Assembly: GCF_037975245.1 (NCBI RefSeq)
Contig: NC_092569.1
Coordinates: 18,894,501-18,958,500, forward strand
Source of the DNA: Apostichopus japonicus
Lineage: Eukaryota > Echinodermata > Holothuroidea > Aspidochirotida > Stichopodidae
Direction: 5' to 3'
DNA: 64,000 nt
A program made the position numbers and the translations under genes. Below are positions 37,607 to 50,110 of this stretch, in pieces. The notes beneath the pieces were generated by a model that saw only the letters and a list, made by a program, of their open reading frames with translations, searched no databases and was not told the DNA's origin. Position 1 is the stretch's first letter, and each line of letters begins with the position of its first letter.

Positions 37607-37974
37607 TTAAAGGTGTGAAGACTCGCGCACAAAGGAACGTCTAATGCCGGTAATCTGACCTAGTTTCGAATGAGGTGTAACAGAAGTGTTAAACACCACC
37701 ATCGATCCCAGAAAATACAGACACAGCTTGCTACCGTCGGTAATTAGACACTATAGTGTACAGTCAGTACATACAGCTGCGGTCAATACCCACAACACAG
37801 TGTACATATAGCAGTGATGGGCATCTCAGGTCTAGATAAAAGATAACAAGGTATCACTTTTCATTACTGTCTGCATTTTGTAGCGACAAGAAGAAAACTT
37901 CACTTGCAAGCAATGGAAAGTTAACTTTATCAGAGCGCGGCACGCGGTTTGGGGAGAGTCTTCAATGCCTTTAA
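37607..37974. mobile_element. TTAA MITE, copy A (368 bp)
   Basis: Starts TTAAAGGTGTGAAGACTCGC and ends with the complement TTAAAGGCATTGAAGACTC. It is homologous along its length to the opposite-orientation copy at 56809-57176, which is also 368 bp including both TTAA sites. TTAA duplications plus 16-20 bp termini indicate a piggyBac-like mobilised element. Confidence 0.88.
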
Positions 37975-38811
<837 letters not shown>

Positions 38812-39170
38812 CGACATTTAGAATGCGCCGGTATCCGTCAAAAAAAGACACTCATGGCGCAGTGACACAAACAGTGCGACAGCAAAGCAAAACAAAAAAC
38901 AGTAAACATAGTACAAGACAAAAATACAAGCAAAAATGGGCAACAGTGAACAGTTAATTAAACAGTTCTCATCAGATGAGTCTTGAGAGAGCCTTTAAAG
39001 GAAGCAAGAGATGGACTGTGTTTTTACTGGAAGGCTGTTCCACAGAGAACTTGGGCAGCAGCAGCAAAAGCTCTTTAGCCCCATGATCGATTTGAGCGAT
39101 TTTCACACAGACGTTAATATGCATATTATATGGCATTCGTAGAGTTATCCTAAGGTGCACCAAAATTGCA
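38812..39170 (-). pseudogene. LINE fragment: ORF2 C-terminus remnant and 3' UTR
   Basis: Read on the minus strand, 39073-38970 encodes a broken copy of the reverse-transcriptase C-terminal signature of CR1/L2/Jockey-type non-LTR retrotransposons: SLWNSLPVKTQSISCF, then after a one-base frameshift KGSLKTHLMRTV and a stop. The usual family pattern is APxLWNxLPxxxRxxxxxxxFKxxLKTxLF. A 3' UTR and (ATT)n tail follow. It is 5'-truncated, as is usual for LINEs, and not functional. Confidence 0.8.
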
Positions 39171-39877
39171 ACATTTCAAGTTTATGTTGTTGCCTTAATG
39201 TATAAAGGAGGGTGTGTGTGTGCAGTATATAACACATGCACTATATTGACAACGAACAGGCATTATTTATGTGTCTATATAAAGTGATGCCTCTCCCTTG
39301 CTCCATTTAATCCTTGGCAGATTGGAAACAATTACAGCAGGCTCTTTAATTAAGTGTTTTCTCAATTAGCCGTGACGCGCCGTTAATTTGATTTGCTAAA
39401 TCGATACAAGATGAATAAACAGTTGCAGTGATAACCATTACACCATATCGACATTAACCTACAAAATTGCTGTAAATTGATTATTCATGTGTCTTCTACT
39501 TTTATTTTATACCTCGCGGAAATATTGAACAATTTCCCTATATATTGTACGTGCGTGGAAGTCTTACAGTCTGTATATCGTAAACCAGAGTTGGTTGACT
39601 CGAGTCTAGTTAACGAAACCACAAGTAGAATAATCCGTCTAAAGGCGGGAAAATGACAAACAAATTAAAAAGTACAGTCTTTGTTGCAGCATATTTCTCA
39701 TATGTTATCGTTTCTTTGTTTTCCCCGCTCGCATATTAATGAGCACCAAGTGCGTTGACAAATAAGGAGCCGGGTTGAAGGTGATTTAAATTATTTCAGA
39801 AGTTGTTTGGTTAAATGTCGATGTTACTCCCAAGCGAGAAGTTGAACCTTTGAGGGGTTAGTATATTACTAAATCTA
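39171..39877. other. Intergenic; contains a homeodomain-site-rich candidate conserved block
   Basis: Within 39320-39455 there is a dense cluster of TAAT-core motifs (AATTACAG, TTTAATTAAG, CAATTAG, GTTAATTTGATTTG) plus ATCGAT and TGAATAAAC, with no repeat signature. This resembles a homeodomain-bound enhancer, but no conservation data are available. The rest is unremarkable. Confidence 0.35.
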
Positions 39878-40126
39878 GGCAATGGGCAATGTGCAATGGG
39901 CAATGGGAATTGAGCAATGGGCAATGGGCAATGGGCAACGGGAATTGAGCAATGGGCAATGGGCAATGGGAATTGAGCAATGGGCAATGGGCAATGGGAA
40001 TTGAGCAATGGGCAATGTGCAATGGGAATTGAGCAATGGGCAATGGGCAATGGGCAATGGGCTATGGGCAATGGGCAATGGGCAATAGGCAATGGGCAAT
40101 GGGCAATTGGCAATGGGCAATGGGCA
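39878..40126. repeat. 7-bp minisatellite GGGCAAT with 28-bp higher-order structure
   Basis: About 249 bp of GGGCAAT-like heptamers. The variant pair GGGAATTGAGCAAT recurs at 39905, 39940, 39968, 39996 and 40024 (spacings 35, 28, 28 and 28, all multiples of 7), so a 28-bp higher-order unit has been amplified. Because 28 is not a multiple of three, all three minus frames read similar HCPLPIA peptides, a sign of repeat not gene. Confidence 0.97.
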
Positions 40127-42149
40127 GGATGTATACAGGTTGAAAATGTCTACCTAAGCTTAAGCAGGCTATAGAAAGTGACGAATTAAACGTGCTTGTT
40201 TATGGAGGGATACAGTTTGACACGACACCTATATATGTTACTGTACTACTACGATAGTGTTATGTGAAGTGATCAAACCATGTAAGTCCATCTCTTTATA
40301 TAGAAACCTTATAAGATGCTCGACGTCATCGTTTTCTTATTTTTTGTATTTTACACAAATATTTCTCGCTGGAATAAAAAAGAAAGAAAGAAAGAACCCC
40401 AGTGCTTTGTCTATGGTAGGCTGCGGTTATTTAATCTCTTCCCGAACAAAAGAATATTAGCTACCGTTGTAAAAGGTTGAAACCCTACCAAAGTCGAACG
40501 TGATATATAACTTATTAAGAAGCTTGTTGTTAAGGTGGCATGTTACGTAATTCAATGTTAGCCTTTGTAAATCACTACTGAAGAAAATTGTACACATATA
40601 TATTTGTATAGGATCTTACCAGGGAGCTGAAGGTCTACAACTTGACCCTAATTTAAAAGTTGTCTTATTTGGGAAGGTATTTATGAAGCTCTTCGTTCCA
40701 GCAGAACTAAGGCTGGTTGCGTTTACGCAGTAATTTCTCTCACCGTTAACGACCCTGATGGAGGATGACTTCAGACACATAACTATAATTGGATATGTTG
40801 CAGACCGTTAACACAAAGGAATATAACAAGACCCATTGCTACCCGTTCCAGAGTTCGTTCCTTTACAACTTAGTCTTGAGATATGACTCATTTCAACGCC
40901 TAATGAGGCTCGTCAATGAAAGTGGCTGGACATGTAAGACTATTAAACACAGACTAGTAAGCCAGTTCCTCAGATGCTAGCACAAAACTCAATAGGAACA
41001 CATAAGACCTCGATAACTGGCATCAGTTTGAAAGATCAAAATCCATCAAAGATCGACCATTTTACAAGTCTTTACTTAAGTTTTACTTAAGTTTTACTTA
41101 TGAATAAACCTTAGCTAATTATGCAAATTGATGAAGTACAAAGAGTGTGAACTGCCTAATTTTCTGTTACGCTATCCCAATTTGTATTCACAACCTTCGT
41201 TTTCAAGGGCACTGAACACATCAGGTACGTGGCCTAAGACGATCTTTTGAAATATTTGAATGTCTTCTTTAAAATGAGAGAACATCACATTATCATTCAA
41301 ATGATACATGTAAGCTTGTCATTAGGGGTTAGGACTAATTAGGACTAAATGAAGAAATGTTGATGAGCGCAACTCTCTACGTCATACTTTGCAAATATTT
41401 AATGAGTTAACAAATTTTAATGCTGGATATTATGAACTCCGGAATAGCATAACAACATAACTAACACTCAAATGTTTCCTCTTTTTTTATTTTCTTGAAC
41501 AATGTATGACATATCAAGACTTAAATGCTGCCTAACGTCACTGCCCTCTAAATCTGGAGTCCGTTGCGGTAATAGTGTTGGCGTTTGCCATGACTATCAA
41601 AAGAGACATTTGAAAGGATATTTCAGTGGCAGACAGGCAGGCTGGTGTAACTCTTATAAGAAATGAGGAAATATTCCAAATTCTTCGTTAACAAATCCAT
41701 TTCAATGTCTCGTTTCTATCTCGAGAATCAATATACGGCTGATCTGTTGTAACCTATATTTGGATTAGCTAAACCATCTCTTACTCCGCATGAAGTGTTC
41801 TGTACTGTCGTCGTGTAATAGATGTTCTTCAAAATCTGTTACTCCCTGATTAATATATTCCTGAAATTTTGATTCGTTTGGAATGTTCGACTAGCTGTCA
41901 ATGTCACTCTGTGTTTAGAATTTCGACCAAGAAGTGTAACCTGTTTGCAGAAATATTATTTTCAATGGAATTATGAATAACGAATCTTATGGCTAGAACG
42001 GGCCCTTCGAACCAGTGAATTAACTGTATTACAAGCCCAGCGCTCTATTTTCAAATATTTTAATATATTATCAAATATTATACCGTATTCCACTGTAGAT
42101 AAATGATTTAAGTATTATCGAGGGAAACAAATGCCATAATGACATCATT
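40127..42149. other. Intergenic, no gene seen
   Basis: Contains a 12-bp direct repeat (ACTTAAGTTTTA, about 2.5 copies near 41069-41102). Otherwise unique AT-rich sequence without coding signal. Confidence 0.45.
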
Positions 42150-42305
42150 CAACTTTCCTGTTGCCAGGTGTATTAACATATATCACATGCCATCATGGTA
42201 TCATTCACTCTCCTGTTGCCAGGTGCATTCACAGATATCACATGCCACAATGGCATCATCATTCACTCTCATGTTGCCAGGTGCATTCACAAATATCACA
42301 TAATA
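42150..42305. repeat. Tandem repeat of about 57 bp (three copies)
   Basis: The block beginning GTTGCCAGGTGCATTCACA recurs at 42160, 42215 and 42273 (spacings 55 and 58), each followed by ATATCACAT and a CATTCACTCTC element. A single diverged relative (CTGTTGCCAGATGCA) is present near 54107, so the unit may come from a dispersed element. Confidence 0.85.
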
Positions 42306-43876
42306 TGAAAAATAATTGTCTTCACCATGATACAAAATGGTATAAACCTAAAGCAGAATTTTCAGCAATGTTATTGAAACAGTTCATGACCTTGAGCTGC
42401 CTTCGGCTCAGACACAGAAAACACGTATACATATACTTTTGTATTTCGAAAGCACATGCTAAGTTTGATTGCATATAAGAAACTTACAAGAAACCGAGAG
42501 AAAAAAATATATAAAATGACAAATAATAAATCAAATCATGAGACTTATAAGTCTATGGCCGTTTTTATTCAATAAAGAAATCGTTCAAACTTATTCTGCG
42601 TTAATAGTTACATCTAACTCTAACCGCAAATGTCACAGTTATCCGCTCTATAACGAGGTCAAGCGAGAAACGTGACGCCAACTCTGTTGTATATTTTCTT
42701 GAGTTGATTATCTTCGTGATCCCGAAGCACGTTGTTAATCACCCACACTAATTATCACAAATAATATTGCAAGAAAAGTAGGTTGAAAACATAAGGAAGT
42801 ATACCATATATAACCATATGGAGTGTGTTTTGTCAGTTATTCACGGTAAAACAGTGTGGTGATATATATTGACAACATTGAGCTATAGAGAGAATAGCTA
42901 TATAATATTTGAAGCAAAATTAAGGTTTGATATATACATATAATATTGGTGTTGTGAGAGACCAAGTTAAGTTTACATAGGTAATATTGGATGTGTCGGT
43001 GCGTATTATCAATGTGTTTGTAAGATTCCATACTTCCGCGATCAATTCCCCACATATAGGCTACATATATATGTGCAGCCATTGTATGTTAATGGTTTAA
43101 ACGCGACTGAAAGATTTATTAGCCAAACATCATTTCATGAAGGAGATGTTTCGCAAACCTTAACAGGTATGCTACACAGTGTTACGGGTTAGTCCTTATT
43201 TCAAGCATCCCTATTTGGAGATATGGAATTAACAACTCGCAACGCTAGCTTTCCTGACCAGTTATTCGCTCCCCACGTGAACATCTGCGCTACTCGTCAT
43301 AAGTTTTTTTGTTCTCGTTACACCCTCATGTACAAGACACACACTAATAAGCTAAAATCATACACATTGGTCATCTCTCGCAACCGCCCCCCCCCCCCCC
43401 CCAACCGAAATCCATTTCCTGTTAGCTCGTTTTCTTCACGAAAGCAATTAGCAGTTATAGAAGGAAAAAATATCATTAAAATAATATATTTTTGAGGGCC
43501 TATTCGTGAGAAATCAGTATCGAGTAGATTTCATGTTGTGACAGAAGGCAATGTAGTTCGTGTTGATTACTTCCCTTTATGTAACAAAGAACAATGGATT
43601 GGATATTATCAACCTTTTATATTTCTCTCTGACAGGAAGTTAATTTGGATCGATGAGTGTTACGTAATAAGGTGATATGATAATGTTAGATACTGGAAAT
43701 GCCGCCTGATAGCTTACAGCGACTTGTAACTGAGTTCCCGTTCGTATTTCAGTATCGTACAGTGTGACCTTAACTCGTGCTCAACCGCCATGGATTTGTA
43801 CTCATAGATATACGTGGGGCATTTTAGAATCAAAGTTTAATATTGTACTTGTACTCACGTTTAGAGCATTTTACTT
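42306..43876. other. Intergenic, no gene seen
   Basis: Unique sequence with a poly-C tract at 43386-43402. No coding, RNA or transposon signature recognised. Confidence 0.4.
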
Positions 43877-44045
43877 GTAGTAGTAGTAGTACTACTACTA
43901 CTACTACTAATACTACTACTACTACTACTAATAATAATAATAATAAAAAAATAATAACAATAATAAAAATAAAAATAATAAAAATAATAATAATAATAAT
44001 AATTATAATAATAACAACAACAACAAAAATAATAATTATAATTAC
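43877..44045. repeat. (ACT)n/(AAT)n trinucleotide array at a LINE 3' end
   Basis: GTA/ACT triplets passing into AAT/AAC triplets. It is continuous with the 3' end of the LINE fragment at 44046-44460 (minus strand), which it tails. Ile/Val/Tyr/Thr frames on both strands are artefacts. Confidence 0.95.
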
Positions 44046-44460
44046 AAACGTTTCTATAACGCTTGACATAGACGAATATCTCAAGCGCTTTACAAAGAAT
44101 GCAGAGAAAAACCACTACTAATTAAAGTACTTAAAGCAAAGAGGACGGTTTTGAGATGAGACTTGAAAGTTTGAAAATGATCAAGTGCACGAAGAGACTG
44201 TGGTAAGGTATTGCACAAACGTGGCGCGCGAACATGGACCGCACCATGGCCGTAGAACTTGGTTTTTCCGATATGTTGGTGGAGACTATTTGCATTTAAG
44301 CGAAGGGTTCGCCCACTACTGCGTATGGTCAGTAATTCTGCCAGATAAGCCGTTGCCATGCCATGTAAGAGTTTGCCATGTAAGACCAATGGGAATTGTA
44401 CTCAGTGCACTGTATATACTCCACCTAGTCATGAAACTGTATTCTAACTACAGGTTTGTT
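44046..44460 (-). pseudogene. LINE fragment: reverse transcriptase C-terminal end
   Basis: The minus-strand frame 44389-44090 (99 aa) carries the C-terminal signature of CR1/L2/Jockey-type ORF2 proteins: LLHGMATAYLAELLT, then YGHGAVHVRAPRLCNTLPQS, then FQTFKSHLKTVLF. These correspond to the conserved HGxAPxYLxELL, APxLWNxLP and FKxxLKTxLF blocks, with Trp replaced by Cys in the second. The catalytic RT domain is absent (5' truncation). Downstream lies a short UTR with GTAAAGCGCTTGAGATATT, a sequence typical of such 3' ends, then the trinucleotide tail. The Met at 44389 is not a genuine start. Confidence 0.87.
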
Positions 44461-46030
44461 AGCTGGTACCGGTAAATATTCAGTTATATTGTAATTGGGT
44501 TATAAACATTCTGAACAAAGACAATATCAGTGGCTACAAACGGCGTATATACGTCACTACAAACGTCACAGTTACAATCACTCATGACGTAATCACCCAG
44601 CGAGATAGAATTAATACAACAAAACGTTCTTGTAACGTTGGTCGGCGTCGCACCTTGAGGTGACTTCTAGGGAATTACTACTACCTCAGTTCCCTATATC
44701 ATGCCAGTGTATGAGAAGGGAAGGGGAGGGATGAACCTGTCTTCTAAAGTTAGTTTAATTGTCGATTAACAGCGAGGCTGGTCCAGATGTAACTAAACAA
44801 CTAAAGGCACCTCTGATCTGGTATTGCAAACGCCACTTTTTCGGACTCGTTCAGACCCACCCACATTAAAAACCTTAGGGAAAAAATACCCTGGATGGTT
44901 AACTTTCTGTGTATAGTCACGTTGCAATATCTATATTAGGCGAGGTATTCAATTCAAGAACCTTGCTGCCTTGACCTTATGTAATATTTTGTTTTGTTAC
45001 CACATGTCAGACAAAAACTTGCGGGTATTATACCCCTGCAGGCTACCATATTCAAACGACTTGTCTCAAGTCTAACTTTAATGGCGTCCGCACTATATGG
45101 GCGATAGGGATGCTGAAAAAATATTTTACTAACGGTTTGCCGTATGATTAGGAATATTGACCTTGGTCTTAGTATAACAAGTTTATTCCTACGATTGGTT
45201 GACCGCTTTCTCTCTTTTTCTATATCAATTCTTTACATCTTTGTAAACAATTAGATCATAGGGCTTCTTTTGATGAGAAAACGTGACAACGGTCAAGATA
45301 CACACTTATTAATAGCACACCACTGATAAGCATTAGCAGGTATATACAAAGATGAAACAGAAACTGGGGTCAGTTAAAAAAATAGTACAGATAACCTTGA
45401 ACGATATTTTTTTTTTTTTGTTCTTAATAACTGAAGAACTTTTCCTAATGAAGAGGAAGGAATTAGTCAGTTTTAAAATTCAATCCCTCATATTTATAAG
45501 TTTTTTGTGATTGTTTTCTTTACTACCGGTCAGAAACTACGTAACAATATAATACAGTGTATTTCAAATTAATGATTCACGGTGTAATGTTTGAGATGGC
45601 CTATAACGTTCTTACTACAGTATTTGATGTTCAGATGTACACATATACTGGTCAAGCTATAACTTACTGAGATATATGTGGTTAGACATGCTCGGATGCA
45701 CCTACTTGATGCACCTGGTATAGACTGGTTTTACCCCAAAACATTTAATATGTTCTTTTATTGTTTCGTTGAAACCTACAGATCAGCACTTTATCTTCAC
45801 GACGTACTGTCATGCGTACACCAACTTCACCAAAGTCATGCGGCCTGTGTCTGTTTCATAATTCAGTTATTTATCACATGCACGGTACGGTACTACTATA
45901 GCAACATATGCGTATGGAACGCAAAAAGAGTTTGTCGATAGATACGACTTTTTGTACATTACTAAATTATACGATATATCAGATTTTAGTTCAACAAAAA
46001 AGTACTCAATTTTTGACTTTCAGAAACGTC
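44461..46030. other. Intergenic, no gene seen
   Basis: Unique sequence. The frame at 45678-45941 (plus) has no recognisable domain. Confidence 0.4.
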
Positions 46031-46098
46031 TCACGAACCCCCTGGGATGGACTCACGCACCCCCTGGGGGTTCATGCACCCCAGTTAGGGAACCCCTG
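46031..46098. mobile_element. Solo end of a hAT-like element
   Basis: Right-hand terminus whose complement reads CAGGGGTTCCCTAACTGGGG, a well-known animal hAT end type, followed by ACCCCC-rich subterminal repeats. I could not find the matching left end or a target duplication, so the extent is uncertain. Confidence 0.5.
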
Positions 46099-47680
46099 GT
46101 GTAGAATAAGGTGACAATAATTGGCCGTGTACATTCTAGACATTTCTGATACGTGGTATCCGTGAGTGGTTTGGTGGATAAGTGCTATGAACCTGTTACA
46201 TGCTACATATTAGTGTTTAAATGTGTGAGTATTTAAAAAAAGAAATATTAAAATGAGGCTGCCTCCCCCCACCCACCCACCCCCCCCCCCAAATGAAGCA
46301 AGTTCAGTTTAGTATGTAAACTGTTATACAAGTAATTTATCTTGAAGTCGAGCGTGCTTGCCCCCTTATTAGAGGTTATGCGTAGTACGTATACGTTGTA
46401 AACACAACATATTCAAACAGATCGCTTTCATTTCAAAAGGAAAAGGTCAAGCAAAATGCATGGATATACTTTCAGCTAACATTTTATGGTTAATCGAAAC
46501 TGTAATTTTTTAAATATTTTTTTTTTCATATTATCTGACTTTTTTTATTCAGTTCGTGACTTTGTCAAATATTTAGTTGTTGAGAAATTTGGATGTTACC
46601 AATTACTGCCCACACCCAGTTTGAGGTATATTTGAAAGCAAAAGTTCAGAAAGTTGACTTGTATAGGAGAGAACTGCAATTTGAAAGACACTTTTAGTTG
46701 CGGTATTCCTATAACTTTGCTTCCTGCCGAGATATCGATCAAAAATATTTCGTTCCCACTGTATGTACCTCTACTTTTTTTTCTCTCTCTTTTCCTTTTT
46801 TGACTTGAGATGGAATTCGGAAGTTCCAAACGGAACCATTTACTCTTTTAAGCCCCAGTTGTGGTTTTATATTTCGTGACTTGTAGATAAGAAAGATTAA
46901 ATTAGATTGACTTTCTTTTCTCTGTTTTGATTCATCATAATTCGTTCTTCCCCGCTACATAAGAATAAAGGTTTACAATAAACTCTGAGCTCGTATACTG
47001 TCACGTATGGAGGACAACGGCTAATCTATCTCACGTGACAAACATTGATTGGCAAACTAGAAAAAGACCTTGATCTTTATTAAGAACAGATAAACAACAA
47101 AACAGAAAGAGAGAGTGAGAGATAGAAATATCTACTTTGGTATTTGCTTGTGACGTCATAACGGGTAGCTTAATTGCTACTGAGCCCTGTTTGCCACAAG
47201 TCATTTTCATTTCGGTATATAGGTACCGGTAATCCGTGACAAGAGAATAGGCTTTTCAGTTTTGCGGTCGCCGAAGAGGAGAATGACTATAGAATTAAAG
47301 GGCCAAGGGCGCGGGCATCCCTAAGAGCGACTCAAGGTCTTTGCTTTTAGAGAGAGGAAGCTAAAAGGGACGGGGTTGATTGAAGAGATTAAGCAACTAA
47401 ATAGATAACAAATTATCAGCATGACTATATAGTCTATTGTTTTTAGGGGGTATTGACTGAGACAGATCTGCACGTGCGTGTAGTGAGGCACTTAACACTT
47501 TCTGAGTGACAGTTGTATTGGGGGGGGGGGGGGGTGGGGCCTTGTTGCCGAAAACTTTAGTACTTGATAATTAGTGCATGGCCGTAGTCTGATAGCGGCG
47601 AACTTCGATGCACTTTATATTTTCTTTTGTTTAAGGGTCACCTAAGGAAAAACAAATAGCAAGAAACAAAGAAGAAGATA
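46099..47680. other. Intergenic, no gene seen
   Basis: Poly-C tract near 46265-46291 and poly-G tract at 47520-47534. No coding or RNA gene recognised. Confidence 0.4.
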
Positions 47681-47887
<207 letters not shown>

Positions 47888-48184
47888 TCCGTTCTTTTAC
47901 ACCAACGTCACTTATCCAGTCGTCAGGGATGTATAGTTTTGTAAGTGAGCGTGTATATGACTTCATAAAGACGTAGACGATATTTAGATATGTTTAGGTG
48001 TTTTGTTTGGCTTTAATTACGAAACAAAGTTTTCTTCTTAATTAAGATTGGGTTCTTTTACCTATATTTATCCTGAGGTAAATCGAGAAGACCAGGTGGG
48101 TGGGTGGGTGTGATGGATATCTTTTCTCACATCCTTCGAAATACGTCACAATTGCCTAGATTTTATGCAGATGCAGCTGGAAGG

Positions 48185-48186
<2 letters not shown>

Positions 48187-48278
<92 letters not shown>
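48187..48278. repeat. (TA)n microsatellite
   Basis: Pure TA run of about 90 bp. Confidence 0.97.
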
Positions 48279-48280
<2 letters not shown>

Positions 48281-48464
48281 TTTGCCTTTGTCGTTTACCT
48301 CCATTGCATTAACATAAAGTCTGTCCAAAGTATCTCTTTCGAGATCCGGCTTTAGGAATCACAAATGATTTTCGAGTTGGTTAGCATCATGTTTGATCTC
48401 TAGAGTAAGGCAAAATATGTCACCAAAAACAGAACTAGTATTGTTCGATACAGGTGACAAACGC

Positions 48465-48638
48465 CTACAGTGGAATTGCGATCTTCCTTACCGGTTTCGA
48501 ACCTCTGGACATACAATCAGCGTCCATAGCCTAGTGGTTAGGGTGTCCGCGTACAGAGCGGGAGGCCCGTGGTTCGAATCCCGGTGGAGGCTGAAAGTTT
48601 TTTCACTGTTCTTGATTTTCCAACTCATTACGATTTTC

Positions 48639-48641
<3 letters not shown>
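48465..48641 (+). mobile_element. tRNA-derived SINE (family 1, copy b)
   Basis: A box TAGCCTAGTGG (48527-48537), B box GGTTCGAATCC (48571-48581), then a body ending CACTGTTCTTGATTTTCCAA and a (TA)n array. It is homologous to the minus-strand copy at 28460-28632. The shared 5' extension before the A box (CCTTACCGGTTTCGAACCTC) shows the family unit is longer than a bare tRNA head. Confidence 0.87.

Positions 48642-48691
<50 letters not shown>
48642..48691. repeat. (TA)n tail between SINE and inverted repeat
   Basis: TA array following the SINE at 48465-48641. Another TA run (48936-48971) lies just beyond the inverted repeat. Confidence 0.95.
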
Positions 48692-48694
<3 letters not shown>

Positions 48695-48746
48695 GGTTGG
48701 CGTCTATCTTGGCGCAGAGTGCTCTATGTCCATTGGACAGAGCGGA

Positions 48747-48931
48747 ATATATGTTGATACTAGATGAGACTAGTGGAACACTAGTAGTTGTAACTCGGAG
48801 TTTCACGCGTTATAGCGATCTTCAGAAAACTCTGAAGATCGCTATAACGATAAAGAGTTGTCTGAAGATCGCTATAACGCGTGAAACTCCGAGTTACAAC
48901 TACTAGTGTTCCACTAGTCTCATCTAGTATT

Positions 48932-48940
<9 letters not shown>
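48747..48940. repeat. Near-perfect 79-bp inverted repeat
   Basis: Left arm 48747-48825 and right arm 48862-48940 are reverse complements with one mismatch. The 36-bp spacer carries a third partial copy of the inner arm sequence (CTGAAGATCGCTATAACG, 48832-48849). The arms include ACTAGTGGAACACTAGT and CTCGGAGTTTCACGCG blocks. Inverted partial copies with hammerhead-like cores are reminiscent of Penelope-like retroelement ends, which is inference. Confidence 0.9.
48856..48901 (+). ncRNA. Candidate type I hammerhead ribozyme motif
   Basis: Order of elements: stem I 5' strand AGUUGU (48856-48861), CUGAAGA matching the CUGANGA core (48862-48868), stem II CGC/GCG with a 6-nt loop (48870-48881), GAA plus stem III ACU/AGU with a CCG loop (48883-48894), H17 = U at 48895 (GUU triplet), and stem I 3' strand ACAACU (48896-48901), which pairs with the 5' strand over 6 bp. 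The weak point is a U-U mismatch where stem II meets the core (48869 and 48882), which may impair cleavage. A second copy on the minus strand (left arm, ending near 48831) has one stem I mismatch. Confidence 0.5.
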
Positions 48941-48975
<35 letters not shown>

Positions 48976-49675
48976 ATACTTTGCTACACAATGTGGTGTC
49001 CCAGTACTCTGGACCACGAATGTGCCCCTTTGTGCATGTTGAGATCAGAGTGTTTTCAGGGTTGAGTTTTGCATTGTTACCGTAAAGTATAGCGACCTTT
49101 CACATATGTACTTTGCTAAGAGGATAGCTGAAGTCACCTGTACTTTTCCCTATGTCGATGGCGACCCTATATATACCATTTCTTCCAAATATCGAGTGGT
49201 TTTTATATGATGACACGCCTAAAACATTCATTAATTTTAATTTTACGGCCACTAGAGACACATCAAAGGAATGCCGATTTAGTGCAAACAACCTCGAAAA
49301 ATTCGACGCTTCCAAGAGAGAACTGTGTCAAAAGTTACCTTGATCTAAATATTGATTGTTTCGCAAAATCTGAAAGGGAACAAATTATAACACCCGGAAT
49401 TGCCAGCCTCCCTGTCGAAAGCAAGGTTACAAACTTGAATCTCGGCGCTATTTGCAAACATTGATTACGTCACAAACCGAGGCTAGTTGATATGACTCAG
49501 ACAGTCGCGGTTGTCGACCTGTGCAGGTAGCGATACAAGTCACCGCATTTGACGATATCATAGCTGAATGATTTCAGAATATTTTGTTGGGAATTCAGTC
49601 TGCTTCGACATATCGACTGTGTGTGAACTTTCATCATTTTTAATTATATATGACATCTATTTTAGGTGTGCATAA

Positions 49676-49760
49676 AAGTTACAGAGCCAGATGTTTTGAT
49701 TTCTGGCAGGAATTTCTTCAGAGGCAGATTAAAACTATAAACGAGAGAAAAACAGGTTAA
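49676..49760 (-). mobile_element. Possible Penelope-like tail remnant (CTGAAGAA-hairpin)
   Basis: The minus strand reads CTCTGAAGAAATTCCTGCCA, then AAAACATCTGGCTC: a CUGANGA core, a decayed hairpin and an A-rich box. It aligns with the better-preserved copy at 59107-59150. Both are followed on the plus strand by a segment ending in ACAGGTTAA and then a purine-rich region. Confidence 0.4.
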
Positions 49761-50110
49761 ATATAGGCAGATGGGACGTGACCGTAGGGTTAGATGAAAG
49801 ATTTGAGCAAAGAACAAATAGTAGAGTTAGACAGAATAGTGCAAGGGTATATGAGGGTGAAAGGAAGTTAGTAAGAATTTAAAAAGAGGGGTTGTTAGAG
49901 GGGAAAATATATAGCTGGAGAAATACTGAGCATACTACAGGAGTATAGTAGACAGAGAGAGAGCGTTGACAATGGGGGTAAAGGATGGGGTGGGGTATGA
50001 GGGGGGGGGGGTTAGAGGACGAAAGGAGGCTAGAGAAGGAAAACACGTGTTAGGAACGAACATGGTGTATGATGAAGACAATAGAGGAAGGGAGAAGGGC
50101 ATCAAGGGGA
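49761..50110. repeat. Purine-rich (GA-biased) segment
   Basis: Strong G+A bias on the plus strand with poly-G tracts (49998-50010) and GAGAGAGAG. It lies beside the putative retroelement tail at 49.7 kb, as a similar purine tract lies beside the one at 59.1 kb. Confidence 0.6.

Noticed and set aside
39811-40120. Three overlapping minus-strand frames with HCPLPIA repeats, and a CRISPR-like regular array
   Set aside because: The 7-bp minisatellite reads similarly in every frame. There are no distinct spacers, and the context is a eukaryotic nuclear genome.
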